From Gibbula magus (Eukaryota; Mollusca; Gastropoda; Trochida; Trochidae): a stretch of DNA of 64,000 nucleotides. The translations under genes were made by a program, and so were the position numbers. The DNA is taken from NCBI GenBank assembly GCA_936450465.1, contig OW388301.1, forward strand, positions 22,565,268-22,629,267, read 5' to 3'. This document shows, piece after piece, positions 47,214-61,359 of this stretch. Each line of letters starts with the position of its first letter. The first letter of the stretch is position 1. The notes below the pieces were generated by a model. It was not told the DNA's origin and did no database searches. It saw only the letters and a list, made by a program, of their open reading frames with translations.

Positions 47214-50200
47214 ACTGGTTATATATAGGCCATCGGCCGAGGACTGTTTTTGTTCATTTGAGGTCCAAGTTTTTGGTGAAGGAGAAAACTTTACTTTATA
47301 TTGTAGAAAATGGTTATTTTTCACAAAATATTCAATGTTTCACCAAAAACACTTGTTCATTAATTAATAAACAGTAATAGAAGGCCCTTGAGAAATATGC
47401 TATTTTCAACCAATCAGAGAGCAGCTAGGTCAGCCTGCCCGGTACAACAAAGATGGCCGCCCCCATTTTAGATTGTGTGTCTGTCTGTTTGTGAGTCTTC
47501 AACTGATCAAATTGTGGCAATGTCAGAAGTTTCCAGGGGCCATATATATGGGTATATTAAACAATGGCTACTTCTGGATGGAAAACAGAAAAATAATCAT
47601 AATTTTGATTATTAACACTGTGATACTGCAGAATAATGTTCAGGGGAGAGGTTTTTGTGGTCAATTTTCGAGTTAGAAGAGCTACTAAAGTTATCTGAAG
47701 GGTGACATATGTTTGAAATCAACTGGGTTTGTGGAGAAATGTATAGTTGATTGGTTTCGTGCGTTTATTTGTGAATGTCACCGATTCTTAGCGTATATTT
47801 TGACCTGAAGTTGAATGGGCCGCTTCCTTAGATCGGCAGTATGGCTGACATTGTTCCTTTATTCTTTTTATTTGATATAGGGTGTAGGGTTTTTGTTTAC
47901 CTTCATTTAACCTTTGTTTTACTTACAATATCGGGTTCCTGTTGAGAAAATGGATCATTTGCCCAAATTAAATGGTACACAAGTGAGAATTTTTTTTTAA
48001 TTTTAATTTTAAAACTGTCTTCATGGCTATAACTAACAGTTAATTTGGTATTTGAGTAGAAAACATTTTTGATGATGGCATGTAAAACACTTTATTGGTA
48101 GTCAATTTTGTGGCCATTAACATCAATCTGGTAACTTTTACTGACACCTATTATTATTTATCTTTGACAACAATAGACTGATGACATGTATATTTTTGTT
48201 TTGTATGTATATTCTATGTATTTGAAATGAAATGAAATAAAAACTAAATAGACAAAAAAAGAAAGAAAGAAGAAGAAGAAAAAAAGAGTTCACACCTTTT
48301 GAAAAAACACACAGATAAAAACTTTTACCTTTAGCAATATCTGTAATATCTTCAAAAATGACAAACAATCCTGAGCAAACAATGTATTACGATTACATGA
48401 TTATATTTGATATGCAAATACTAAGTTGAATTTTGTTGGGTGTTCATATTGACTCTATGCATATATCTACCTATCTACTGTCTATAAAACTGAGGTGCAG
48501 ATAAACTTTGCAAGCAATAGAAACAAAAGTATGGGTCCCTCACAAAATGGCTCCAGGTCTCACTTCTTTTCATGGAAACAAATCAAAATTTGAAAGTTTT
48601 GAAACATAAAAGGCCCATAGTTTTAAAAAGGTATATTGATCTTTTGTGTTGGGAAATGAAAGAAACCTATCCCTCAATAAAAGTTCAGTTCGTTTCCATG
48701 AAAACACAATACTTATTAAAAACAATTAACATGTCATAAGATACCACCTTTAATACTATTAAGTTTCAAAAAGATAACACAAACAGTTATGCTCCGGAAA
48801 TGAACTAATTCACAAGGTGGATAACACATATTTTAAAAAAGATAAAAGATAAACCTTTTTTGTAAATTTCTTATATGGAAACGAACCTGTCCCTGTGTCC
48901 AAATCCAAACCATTTCCATAGAAACTAAATTAATAATTTTAAAATCTTAAAATAAAAAAGCCATATGGATAATACACCTAAAAAGTTTCAGAAAAATAAA
49001 ATTAACAGGTTTTTAGCTATGAAAATGAACCTATAAGTCTTGGTAACACATTTGAGTCAAAATCAAAGTTATCATTGAAAAAAGTGATAATATCTTAAAG
49101 CAACTCTTCAGTATTTGGTTGGTTACTTTAAATCCCCTGGTTCCTACGGCAATGTTGAAGATACTACGGAACATAATATTGGACGATAAAAGGTGATAGT
49201 GAGATCGCCGTGTCCATTGGAACCTTGATCAAAAGTGTATGAGGTCTGATTACAGAGAAGCTCAATAGTTTTTTTTCTAGAAGGGCAGTAACCGTACAAA
49301 TATACGGTAGTATATATTAGAATTTAACATTGTTCTAAATGCTCATCAATTGAGAATCTTAACCATGTGTCTTCTGATATCAAATATATCAACAGGACTT
49401 GATTAAAGTTACAAATATCCCCAGCATGCCAATGAAACAAATTTCCTCCGGGATATCTTATCTTAATGAATGAACATATCTCAAACACAACACTGCCTTT
49501 TAGCTTCTTTGTAAGTGATCTCAGTGAAGTAGAATAGCATTGTGACGTCATCAGCATAATGGCATCATAACATAACATTACATCATCAACTTTGAGGTCA
49601 ACATTGTCAGCAGTGGCGGATCCCGGAATTTTGAGAGGGGGTGGGGGGTCAATACCCGCTCATGCATAAATAGGGAGATGAAAGTATGTTGTCAATTAAT
49701 AGTTTGATGTCATTAGTTCAATCCATAATCATGACAGATGGTATAACACTATTTGGTTTGATGTTTGTGGGTAGTAAGAACTGTAGTTTGTAACCAGTAT
49801 GTTTTCATTGATAAAGCAAATAATTATTTTTTTAAATATTTTTATGGTCAAGAAAAGACAGAATTTCTCTATTTATCTGTTTGAGAAAACGTTCTCACCA
49901 GTAACACTGCAGTTTGATCTCAGTTCTCAACACAGTGAAAATATCACACAGGGAATGACATCATGTCCACAATAATATGACGTAACGTCTGCTATCAACA
50001 ACGTCAGCGTATGATATCACAAGAACTCCTTAAGTTTTTAACTTTTTAACTTTAAAACACCACATTTTTTTAAACACAGAAGCATATAATATATAGAATA
50101 TTTTGTATTTACAGTGTAATGTCACTTATCTTATATATATTTTTCACTCGTATCTGCGCTACTTAAAAAATACTGGCACTCGCTGAGAGATAAACTGCAA

Positions 50201-51295
50201 CATCATACTGAAAACACTGAAGAATCCTCTATTTATCTGGCCTTCCAAACAAATAAGTTCTTTTGAATCAAATACTCATAATAAAAAAATTATGAGCATT
50301 CAAAGGATTCAAAGAAGTAAGTAAAGGGAAAAACATAATTGTTTTATAACCTTTTTTTAAATCAAAGATATTTTCATTCATATTTTTATTTAAAAAAAAA
50401 GCTCAAACCTTTAACTACTTCTACAGAAAATGGGTATCTTTAGCGAACAGACTTAACACACCTTTAATAAAATTTTAATTTCTTATGTACAATTTTGTAT
50501 CACTGCATTATTGTAGTTGATGTTTGCATTTTTTTTTTTTTACATATTTATGCCATTGGGAAAAAAGTGGGAAAAATAAAAAAATTATATTTACATTCTT
50601 CTACATTTTTGTAACATATCATTCGATAATGTGTTTTCGTACGTTTGTAATAAGAATCAGTTGTTACTTGATGGCAAATTCTATGAGAAATGTTAAAAAA
50701 ATTAGAAATACTTGCAAGAGTTACCTCCCTTTGCTCAGAAAAAACTCTCACCCCTGTTATAAAAAGTCATTTAGCTCTCTTGGAAATTTATGTAGTTTAA
50801 AAATTCCAACTTCTCATTGTTGTAATTACATCGGTTTCTTACACTATGAATTGAATTAGGGCTAAAATTTAATTTTCTTTTTAAAATCATAAACGAAATG
50901 GGACGGTTTGAGAAAAATAAAACAATTTCAGAACATTTTTTGCAGAAATTCCACATTTTCTGAACAGGAAACCCAGTTGGATCACAATATTTAGATAGAA
51001 CAACATATTCTCTTTCAGCAGATATGTGATATGTGGAAATATATTAAAAACTTTTGTCAAAAAATCAGTTTTTCCGTGGCTAAGAAGACCTTTTGCGAAA
51101 CTGCTGATTCATCACTTCAACATGCCTTAATTTCATAATGAACAAGTATCCTAGGTGAAACATTGCATTTTTGGAAGCAGTAAACACTCAGGATTAAATT
51201 GATATATTGTTTCTGCCTTCACCAAAAACTTGGACCTAAAGTCACTTTAGAGACAAGCTACGGCTTTCGGCCCATGGCCTAATAAGTTATCCAGT
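47214..51295. mobile_element. Possible 4-kb element with diverged terminal inverted repeats
   Basis: ACTGGTTATATATAGGCCAT and AGGTCCAAGTTTTTGGTGAAGG at the left face their complements (CACCAAAAACTTGGACCT and ATGGCCTAATAAGTTATCCAGT) at the right. No target duplication is visible and no transposase is encoded. The interior is AT-rich, with loosely repeated TTTCCATGAAAAC and GTTTCCAT(A/G)(G/A)AAA tracts at 48500-49080. It could also be two inverted copies of a shorter repeat. Confidence 0.45.
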
Positions 51296-51447
51296 GTTTT
51301 CAAAAATAAAAAAATCAGTTATCTTTTGTTCTTTGAATCTGTTCATAAATTAGTGTACAAAACAGTTGTCTGTAAGTCTTGCCCTTTCTATCACTTTGAT
51401 TTTTTTTTAAAACACCATTAAAAGCCTTTTCATGTTTTGCTCACTCT

Positions 51448-51453
51448 TTTATT
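51448..51453 (-). promoter_or_regulatory. Candidate polyadenylation signal, Ly6/QVR-like gene
   Basis: AATAAA on the minus strand about 55 bases after the stop codon of the Ly6/QVR-like gene. Confidence 0.5.
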
Positions 51454-51508
51454 TTCAACAACACATTTTAATCATCTTCCTCGGAGTTGTTTAGGATCAG
51501 TTTACTCT

Positions 51509-54500
51509 CTAGTAGTAATAATAGTTAGGTTCGCCTTGCTCCATCGCCATGGTGTTACACCTGTCACCAGTACAGAAGCACCACCTATTTCCTTTGGCAT
51601 CGTCAATACAGCCGTTTTCGGGGAGGGGCTCGTAATCAGCCAGCCAGTACCAACTTGAACATCCTCGGAATATGGCTGCAAATGAAAATATAACACTAGA
51701 TGTATGTATATGTACAGTGATGTGCCAAAAGTATTGCAACAATCTCCGTTTTCCCATAGGACCCCATGTTATTTTAGTGTAGCATAAATAATTTTCATGA
51801 TCGTGACAGTCAATGAAAACTTATAAATTTCAACATGATTGTCATCTAACATCTTGAGATTATGTGTATAATTTTCAATTTCATTAATTTTGAACATGGT
51901 TTTGGAGAACGGCAAAATATTGACTGGGTATTTTACAGTAACGTCACCTTCCCATTGCCACCATTATATAAGCAAACCTAAAGGGCTGAAAAAATGGACA
52001 TACCTCAGTAATAATTTAACCGTTTTGTTAAATAACGTTGTATCCAAAATCAGAAATTTGGTGCCTGTTGCAGAGTAGATTTCCTGTAAATTTTCAGTGA
52101 AATATTTTGAAAATTGAGATAATTAAAATTATCAATGCTACACTGAATTAACATATATTCACGTTATGTACAAGAACTTGAACTAGGTCATCCTCGATAA
52201 TCCAGCGCTATTGTTCCGATAAATCTACACACAAGCGCTGGAAAACAGTAAGGGTATTAATCCTTAACCTAGTTACCTCCCTTCGCAATGACTCAGCGAA
52301 ACGCTTGCTTTCTAACAACCGATGAGATCACTTGAAATCAAGGGTGAAATAACAAGCACTCTCGTGTCAGGATCTTGGCTTTCGCAGATGATTTGGAACG
52401 CCTGGTAGCACAGGGATTTTAATCATTTACCTCCATCCGTTTTGATGGACATGAATACACCCTTCTTCTCGTACATACTTCTTAAAACTTTCTTTTGAGT
52501 TTCTGTGAGGTTTTCTACGCTGAATTTGTTACAAACTTTATCGTAATCGAGTGAGTCGGCCGCCGCCATGTTCTATAAACAACGGTAGTGATGCGTTTTG
52601 ATTGGTCGAGTTGTTTACGCAGATAGTGTCTGCGTTACGTTTCTGATTGGATAACATGGACCCAAGAGGAGGTAACTAGGTTAGGGATAAATACCCTTAC
52701 TGTATTCCAGCGCTTGTGTGTAGATTTATCGGAACAATAGCGCTGGATTATCGAGGATGGAACTAGGTGGGAATACAAATATTTGATATATGTTTTGAAC
52801 GTTTTCTGAAAATAAGGCATGCGTATATGATACATTCTTAGTCTTCTCACACAGGCGCCAGACACTATATATACATATACATACATACTTTTACCTATCA
52901 ACCTATATATAACATATAAAGAAGGTGAGACACTGTCCGCCATCTTGGATCCTGCCATAGGACTGTAAATGGTTAAACTGGTTCGCTGGCTCAAAAACGC
53001 TTTGTAATATTCGTAGACTGGCCCAAACTTCCATTTCCGGTCCTGTGACATGATCCAAGAAGGTGGGCAGTATATATATATATATATATATATTATAAAG
53101 ATAGGAAGTAGGTATATGTGTATATTTAGCGTCTGGCGCCTCTGTCTATCCGTTAGTTATTCTTACAAACTAAATCATATTGGTCACATCGATTTTTGGG
53201 CATGTCTTTAATATCCTTGGAAAATGACCGTCTGAACTTTTATTTAGTTATTTGAATTGTGTTAGTCAATTTAGCTACAGTTCGTTGGAGATGCGTTCCA
53301 AGTAGTAATAGACGGACCCTTACGAACAAACAGTCCTTTTATTGCCAAATACAACGAGTGAAATAAAATCTAAAATTTAATTTGTTTAATTAGGAACATT
53401 TCCGTAAACTTGTTTATGGCCCCTTTTTGGGCTGCGTTCGTTTTGACTCACCCGAGTGTAAACTTAATTGCGCAGTTATAAGCGCGAACGACTGCCGAGT
53501 TTCACACTTGGTTGCCCTGCGTTAAACAATATGGCCGACAGAATGATTTAGATTCAGCATCTGATAAATTGAATTATACTTCCCTATTTATTTATTCATT
53601 CATTTGTTAAATTTACTGTGTATTCAAAAGGATTACGGAATCCAAACTCAACGGACCCGATCTACAATCGTCTACGATTTTATTGCTCAATCTGTCATAT
53701 ATGACGTACTTCCGTAATTCTTACGACCTCCCTCCTCGATTTCGACACACTTTGTTCAAAACGAACGCAGCCCCGGTGTATGAATGAAGCGTGTAGTACC
53801 GTAGACGATAAGCCTGAGCAATTTTAGCACATGATTCTTGCGTGTCGAATTATGTGCATGGAGTAACTGTTCGGAAATCGTGCGCTTCATGCAGTACGGT
53901 GTCATGTGGGTGATTTGCGGCACATGTTCACAGTTTATACATTAATATTGTATTGTGTTGGTTTTGAAAGCATGCGATTGGTTATCTGTGTTGCACTGCG
54001 CCAGTGAAATTTCTTCAATGTATTGTTCAGAGGAGTATATTTGCCCAGACATTCAATAATTAGGTGACTTAAAATTCGTATCATTATCTTATTTTATTAT
54101 CCCCCGCCACAGCGAAGTTGGCGGGGGATATAGAAATGAGCTCCGTCCGTCTGTCCGTCTGTCCGTCTGTGCGTCCGGGCATTTCCATTCCGGCCTCAAA
54201 CTTCAAAACTATTCAATATGTTTTGCTGAAACTTTGTACAGGTATCAACCAAGTAGTCTAGATGTGCCTTTTGCTATATCGAAATTTGAGAATTTTTGGG
54301 GTTTTTTTTAACGAATGCAAACAGTCTGGACTTCAAAATTCCTACATGGCGGGGGATATGGCCGACTCTGTCTGCTTGTTTTTATCAATTTTATTTATTA
54401 AAAGCTATTAGTGTTTGAAACTAGTTTATTCATTTAAGTAATTTTCTTAACATTGCTAATGTTAGGGACATCGCGTCGATAATAATGAAATGGTGCAAGG

Positions 54501-57500
54501 TTTATCCGAAACTTTGTTTCTTTGTTGGTTCGATTTATTCCTGCGTTAAATATTTTAGTTTCAATATTGTCGTTAAATGAAGCATAAATTTCGTTTTCTT
54601 GCGTCATTATCTTATTCAATCAAACATTTAGCTCATTGTTGATGTCTTTGTCGTTGAAAACAATTATTTGATCTTGTCTAAAGAGGTTTTAAGAAGTCAA
54701 ATGTCATGACCTTGATGTTGATAATGATGAAGGCAATTTTAAGACTGGTTGCCAGGGACAACGAGGTCCAAGTCGAATGTAAAGATATTTACGCAAGCTC
54801 AAACAACTCTGGGAAGTTAACGTTGTACATTTCTTCATGCTTCACGTGCTGCAGGTGTTCTTCTCGCCCTCCGTCTGCACGTGCAACTCATAGTTTGCGA
54901 AATGTCAGTTCTTCTCATAAAGCAAAGGAAACTTGAGGTCATGGACAGCGGGTGGCCATATTATTACGTACACGTGACTTTTGTGTTAACTGTTGAGAGT
55001 ATAATTTTCGAGAATATATTTATGTTGGATTGATTCTGAAATAAAGGAAGTTCAACGCATCTCAGCGATATATACATAATGTCCATATGTTTTTCTGATA
55101 GTTTTAAAGAAAACCAAAACCCAAATATACAACATACCGATTAGGTTTACAAGGTCGTCACTGAGACATTGGAATCACAGGTAGTACATACGATGTTTAA
55201 ACAAGTGTCATTCGACAACTAATCAACTGATAGATGAAAGTTAATTATGTACAAATAGCCGATTATCCAACACAAAAGCCAAGAAAAAAAAGTGATATAT
55301 AGAGGATACTAAACGACCTTCTATTAAATACCAGTTTTATTAAACGAGTTAATGATTTTGTATAAAACGAGCGAAAGCGAGTTTGATACCAAATCATTCA
55401 CGAGTGTAATAAAAATGGTATTAAATAGAAGGAAGTTTACTAGTATTCTGTTTATTACTCGCCCACCTACAATCCAGTGAAATATCCAACATGGCTCTGA
55501 AACTATGATTCCCGCAAGTCCGATACCATTGTGGCGACGTTACTCCAAATGGGGCGTCATAAGCGCAAACTATTGTGACGTCATACGCACGGCGGTATTA
55601 CACTAGTTTAATATTGCCGTATAATATTACACTGCAGTATCTTACACGGGCGAGTAATAAATCATTTTATCACACATTTCGAAATACAGCATTATAATTT
55701 TGGAAACATCAAATGAGAATAGTTCATCAATTAGTTAAAAAGTCATTATATTAAAACATCGTATAGTAGGAGTGAATCTTTAAGAACAATTTGATAAGTT
55801 TTAAACGAAACAATTTAACCACAAGGGACAAAACAATTTACTCACTGCCGGGAAAGTTGACATTGTTCTTGACGAAGCAGGGTCCAGAACACATGACCGT
55901 GGTCAGTCTCTCAGTGACCAGGTTCCCGTCCGCCGGACAGTTGTCGTGGGTCCAGAAGATGCCACTGTTACAGTCGAAACATCGGTCTTTTCGCTGACCA
56001 CTGGTCACTGGTATAATAATCATACAAATGTATTTAATTTAATAACCCATTGATCACATTAGATGTATGCAATATTTACTTATTGTCCGTATGGCTCAAC
56101 AAATGGGACAATACTGAGGGAAAACTAGGCTAATACAGGAACACAGGACCAATACAGGGAAACAGGGCCAATACAGGGAAACAGGGTCAATTATGAGGAT
56201 TTCTTAAAACGTTTGTTTCTCAAAATAAAGAACGTATCGATTATGTTTTGGCTTTCAACTTTAGTTTCGTTGTCTTCTGAAGAATGCTTCGTTTCTGTTT
56301 CAGTCGTGCCTATCACTCGTGGATTGAATTATCTTGTATTTTATATGGGGACGTTTCTTTTGTGGTTGAGTGTACGTTTTCGATTTTTTTCCGTAACCGT
56401 AGCAAAGATTAGAAGTGTTCCACCTATGCAGTTATCTCTTATTATAAAAAAAATACAATGGCCAGAAAAATGTAAAAAAGATTGGTAGTGGGAAAGAAAG
56501 ACACAGGGTAACATATGCTAAAAAGTGTAACAAATGGCGGCGTTGTTTGTTTTTGTTGTTGTTTGTTTGTTGTTGCTGGAAATGTGGAAATCAGCCATCA
56601 GTGAGTTAAACAGAGGTTCCGTGGGAAGATATGGATTAAGTAACCTCTGTGCGAGGAGACACGTTGTGTGTACATGCCATGGTTTCATGAAAAGTATGGA
56701 ATGTCTATTATTTTCGAGTTGCGTATGTATAATTACCCTTATGAACTGCACAACTGCAGAAAGAATGAATAAGCATTCACTGTAATGTTTTATGAAATTG
56801 TTGGAATATGTGTGGGTTTGTGTTGTTTTCCTTATCATGTTAATCGGGTCAATGTCCTTCAAAGGAGAAGATTAAAGGCGCTGTAGCACGCCGTTCTTAC
56901 TGAGTAAAGTGTTCTCCCACAAATGTAAATAAGCGTGGCTAATGACTAAATATTACTTCCCAATCAATAAAAAGAGTTCTATCAGCGAATGTACATGGTT
57001 TGGTTTTGCCACCCGAGTCCATTTCCCTTCGAGTGGTCATTTTAATGTGTTCACATTAAAATTGCCTCTCGAAAGTAGTTCAAGTGATATGACTGATGTA
57101 GCAATACCTAAACAGAGTAGAGTTTTAAATATGACACGATGATTGAATGGTCAACCATCTTCCTCTCTGAACTCTCAAACTGGCATTACACCTACAAATC
57201 TCTCAAAGTTAAGAAATTCGCTTATTAAGTCGCACCATTTTCTTCCAATACGGATAACCGTTTTCTATTGATACAGCTTATTGGGTCGTGTCATGAGATG
57301 TTTTACCCTCTAACGTAAAAAATATATTGTAAAAACTGTGATAATATATGATAAATTTGAGAAAAAGTAAAATGCCAAAAAAGTGCTACAGCGCCTTTAA
57401 AACCTGTTAAAATATATGCTTTAATTGTTAATTCTCTTCATAGAGATATATTGATAAATCATGCCAGATCATTCTGTATACAAATGTATAACAAATTCAT

Positions 57501-60500
57501 TTGTGATATTATTAAATATTTAAGACGATATCGCTGTGAAAAGTATTGCTGTAAAGTTTCCTATATGTAAACTGGCGGGCAAAAGAAAGTATAACACTCA
57601 CTTGTTTTCGATTAATTCAATATTTTAAATAAATGAGATGCATTTGATTATGGCATGAAACACTAACACCATCGGCAGTAGTTTGAAAGACTTAAAGAGC
57701 CATCACGGATGTTGATGAAAATATAAAAAAAATTCCAAAAATCTATCTCCGTGAAATAAATAAACCTAATTTTTCCCTAATTTTTCCAACTTAAAATAAG
57801 CCGAGAAATTGCATTAATTAGTAAAGGTGTTTTCCAGTCTAAATATAGATCCAGTCTATTATTTTCAAGCGCAAAGCATTATGGTCTAGCTCACACACAG
57901 TAAACAAAGACACGAAAGATTAAAAAAAAATATGAGCAATGAAAGAAATCGAAATATATAATTTTTTGACGGTTATTTATTTACCATTTCATTTAATTAT
58001 GTATTTGCTACAGATATTGGAATAATTGTTTTACCCAACTAGGTATTTTTCTTGAATTTTATAATTAATGAGAGTAAAAATTTGTCATAATTTGCTGGTG
58101 TTCTCTCAATAAAAAAAAACATTAAACAGGAAATAACTTTTATATTCTCAGGACATTTAGAAACATAGTTTGTTAAGCAATCGTCACATTCAGTAATGTG
58201 TGACAAGGGTACTTTGCAAGAGAGACACTTGCAGCACGTGCAGCACATGGGTTGTTATGGCGACTTGCGCTAGAGACGAGCCTTCACGCTTCGGAAGCGC
58301 TTGCTGTTTGTGTAGTACGTATTACGCAAAAAAGGGGACTCTGTTTATATACGTCAGATACCCGTAGCGCGCGCTAGTCGAAGTGGTACTTCTCTTTGAA
58401 ACCAAATTGCAATACATTGTCTTGATATGAAAATTATTTAACATATGCCATGTTGTAGATAAAAGTTTTCTCTGGCGAATGACGTTAAAAGTATATTTTC
58501 CAAAAATTTGAAACACTAACATCCGTGATGGCTCTTTAATTGGTGACTGTTTTATTTGTCGTTATACGTGTTATATGTCGATGAACATTTGTGTTTTATC
58601 AAAATTAATTTGGGGGGATTTCAAAATTTAAATTTTAATGAAAAAAGAGGTATTCTTTGACTGATTTAATTTTTTGGGCTAATTTCACAAACTAGTCCGT
58701 TTTTAATACGACGCCGAAAACTCAAGATATTTGACTTGACTTAATTATGATATGATAAATACAACTGAGCCATAATAGTGTTTTTTTGCCCGTCAGTGTA
58801 TATATGCATCGTCATACATTTTCAGTTGCAATACACAGTCCTATGTTTGGGTTGCATTGCGTGTATGTATTTCCAAGGTTTCACTTTTTAAAAGGCTCAG
58901 TAACCTTCTGAAATGCCACACGCACATTTAAATGTCAAAACCATTAATCACCATCTACATATGGAGAATACTTGGTATTTTCTCAACCCTTTCACATCTG
59001 TTTTAACTTACCACATGGTATTTAAAGATATCATTGACATAATCGAAATTCATTCATTTGACAACGCGATATTTGTCTTTTGTCCTAAACGCTTGAGATG
59101 CGTTGAAAAGAGTATATCTTTTGAAAAAATTAAGCTTTTGTACCAAAATTACACATGTCCAAAATACTTTTCGATAGACGCAATCTTTCTTTAGACGTGG
59201 TCGTAGTTATAAAGCTAAATGAAACAAATATTTGCATATAAGTGCGTATTCCAGGGTTCATTATGTCGTCGCTGCAGAATTGATAGGTAGTAAGTGGCAC
59301 TTACGACCAAAAAGGTTTTTCTTTTGTTTATGTACCTTACAGTTATGTGCATCTACTGTCAAATAGTATAGCTCTTTGTATTATACTTTTTGTAATCTAT
59401 CAACTTGAAAAAAGTCGTATGTGTTGTTGTGTGTTTTAACTTAAAGGTGCATCCATTGTGTTTCATAAAATTTTATTTGGCTTTAATACGTTCCAAAAAA
59501 CTATATGTGCTGTTTACAATACAAACAAATTCACTTAACTTGCAAATTTATCCCTAATCGCCAAACATATCATAATTACTAGTTTCCAATTAAAATCGAG
59601 TAACATCATTATGCATGTGCAGAAACCGAAACTACACGTTTCATTTACATGAACAGTAGTTATATGACCTTTTGAACATTATCAACCCAAATTTGTTATT
59701 TTGTCTGGTGTAAATAAGATTCCAAAATTACGTTTGACTCATTGACGCGCGCCACACGCGGTGCATTGTCCGGTTTTCGATCAGAAATCACTTCTTTTAA
59801 CTTCTTATCGTCAATATACTAAGTCGAGTATTATCAAAATGGTTGTTTTCGGTAACAGTTGCTACTTCTCGATAAAATAACACCATTTATAACGTTTGTC
59901 ATATTTTACCCCCAAAAACACAATGGATGTACCTTTAATATCAGAAGGGCGTAACTGACAAAATCTTTCAGTTACGACCTTTTGCAGCTGTATCATTTTA
60001 CCCCCTTTACTTGAGAATTTTACTTATCAGAGTTGTCAGTTGTCTAACACCTAGATTCTGAAAAAATAATTTATCAAATATTGAAAAGATGCCTATGAGA
60101 GGTTCCGTTTCAATATTTGATGAATTTTTTTTTTATTAAATGGGAATATTTTACGAATATTATTTCAAAAGGCTGACTGAAAGACTATTACCCGGTTGTT
60201 CCTCAGTCGAATACTCACAAACTTAAAACATTCTGTGACAAGGTCGTAATTTGACCTATGACATGTTCAGAAGATTCCTACGCCTGAACTATACGAACAT
60301 CAAACATCAAATAGCGCTTGACCTTTACATGACAACAAGACTGTAGAGTCATGGTCATGAAAGAACAGTTTAAAAGGATATAAACTAACGAGTAAGAGAA
60401 AGTATACATGTAACACTCACTTGTTTTCTATTAATTCAATATTTTAAAGACATGAGATGCATTTGATTATGGCACGATACAATAACACCTTTCTAACACC

Positions 60501-61324
60501 GCAAGTTTGAATGACTTAATTGGTGACTGGTTAGGGTGGGAGCACACTACGTCCGAATTTCCTTGCGATGCGTTATGCGATGCGTTGCGTTGCGATTTTT
60601 CCGCGCACACTACATGCGTTAAGCTAGTGCGATAAAAAATGCATATTAGGAAAGCTTTGTCATTTTGTCTGTATTTGAGTAGTGTACCTTCTGCGAAGAC
60701 TATTGCTATCTGACGAATGTCACTAATAAATTACAGAAAAAATGACAAAAACCTAAAATTACATTTTTACATGTTTTTTTGGGAATTTCAAAGTGTAGGC
60801 ACTTGCTTTTTGTGCTACATGGTAGTTACGCCTCTGGGTGACATGCAACGTGACACATACCTTACGTATCTTCCACTTGAGTTGTTTCTTCCAAGTGAGT
60901 TGAGAGGAAAAACCCCTGTCACACGTGCGAAATATGACGTCAAAAGGGAATCCCTCATGCGATTTCGTTTGCGATGCGTCAAAAATAGGTGCAGCACCTA
61001 TTTTCATCGCATCGCATCGCATCGCATCGCATTGACGCATCGGACGTAGTGTGCGCGGTCAATGAAAAATACACTGTCTGCGTTTTTTTAACGCATCGCA
61101 TAACGCATCGCAAGTAAAATCGGACGTAGTGTGCTCCCCACCTTAATTTGTTTTTTTAGATATCATTTTATAAAGTAGCCAGGAGTAAGAAATGAAAAAT
61201 ACCCCTACCATGTTTAAAATGCTGTAAATGTGCTGTAAATGTGCAGAACGAGGCACTTTTATTGATTTTCTTTTGTGTGTGTGTTATATGTGAAAGAAGA
61301 GTTGTGTTTTATCAAAATTATATT

Positions 61325-61359
<35 letters not shown>

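Noticed and set aside
52635..53051. 138-codon minus-strand open frame
   Set aside because: It spans the right arm of one MITE and part of another, with no family resemblance.
58039..58248. Cysteine-rich 69-codon minus-strand frame
   Set aside because: Entirely inside the nested TTAA element, no splice context, no recognised motif.
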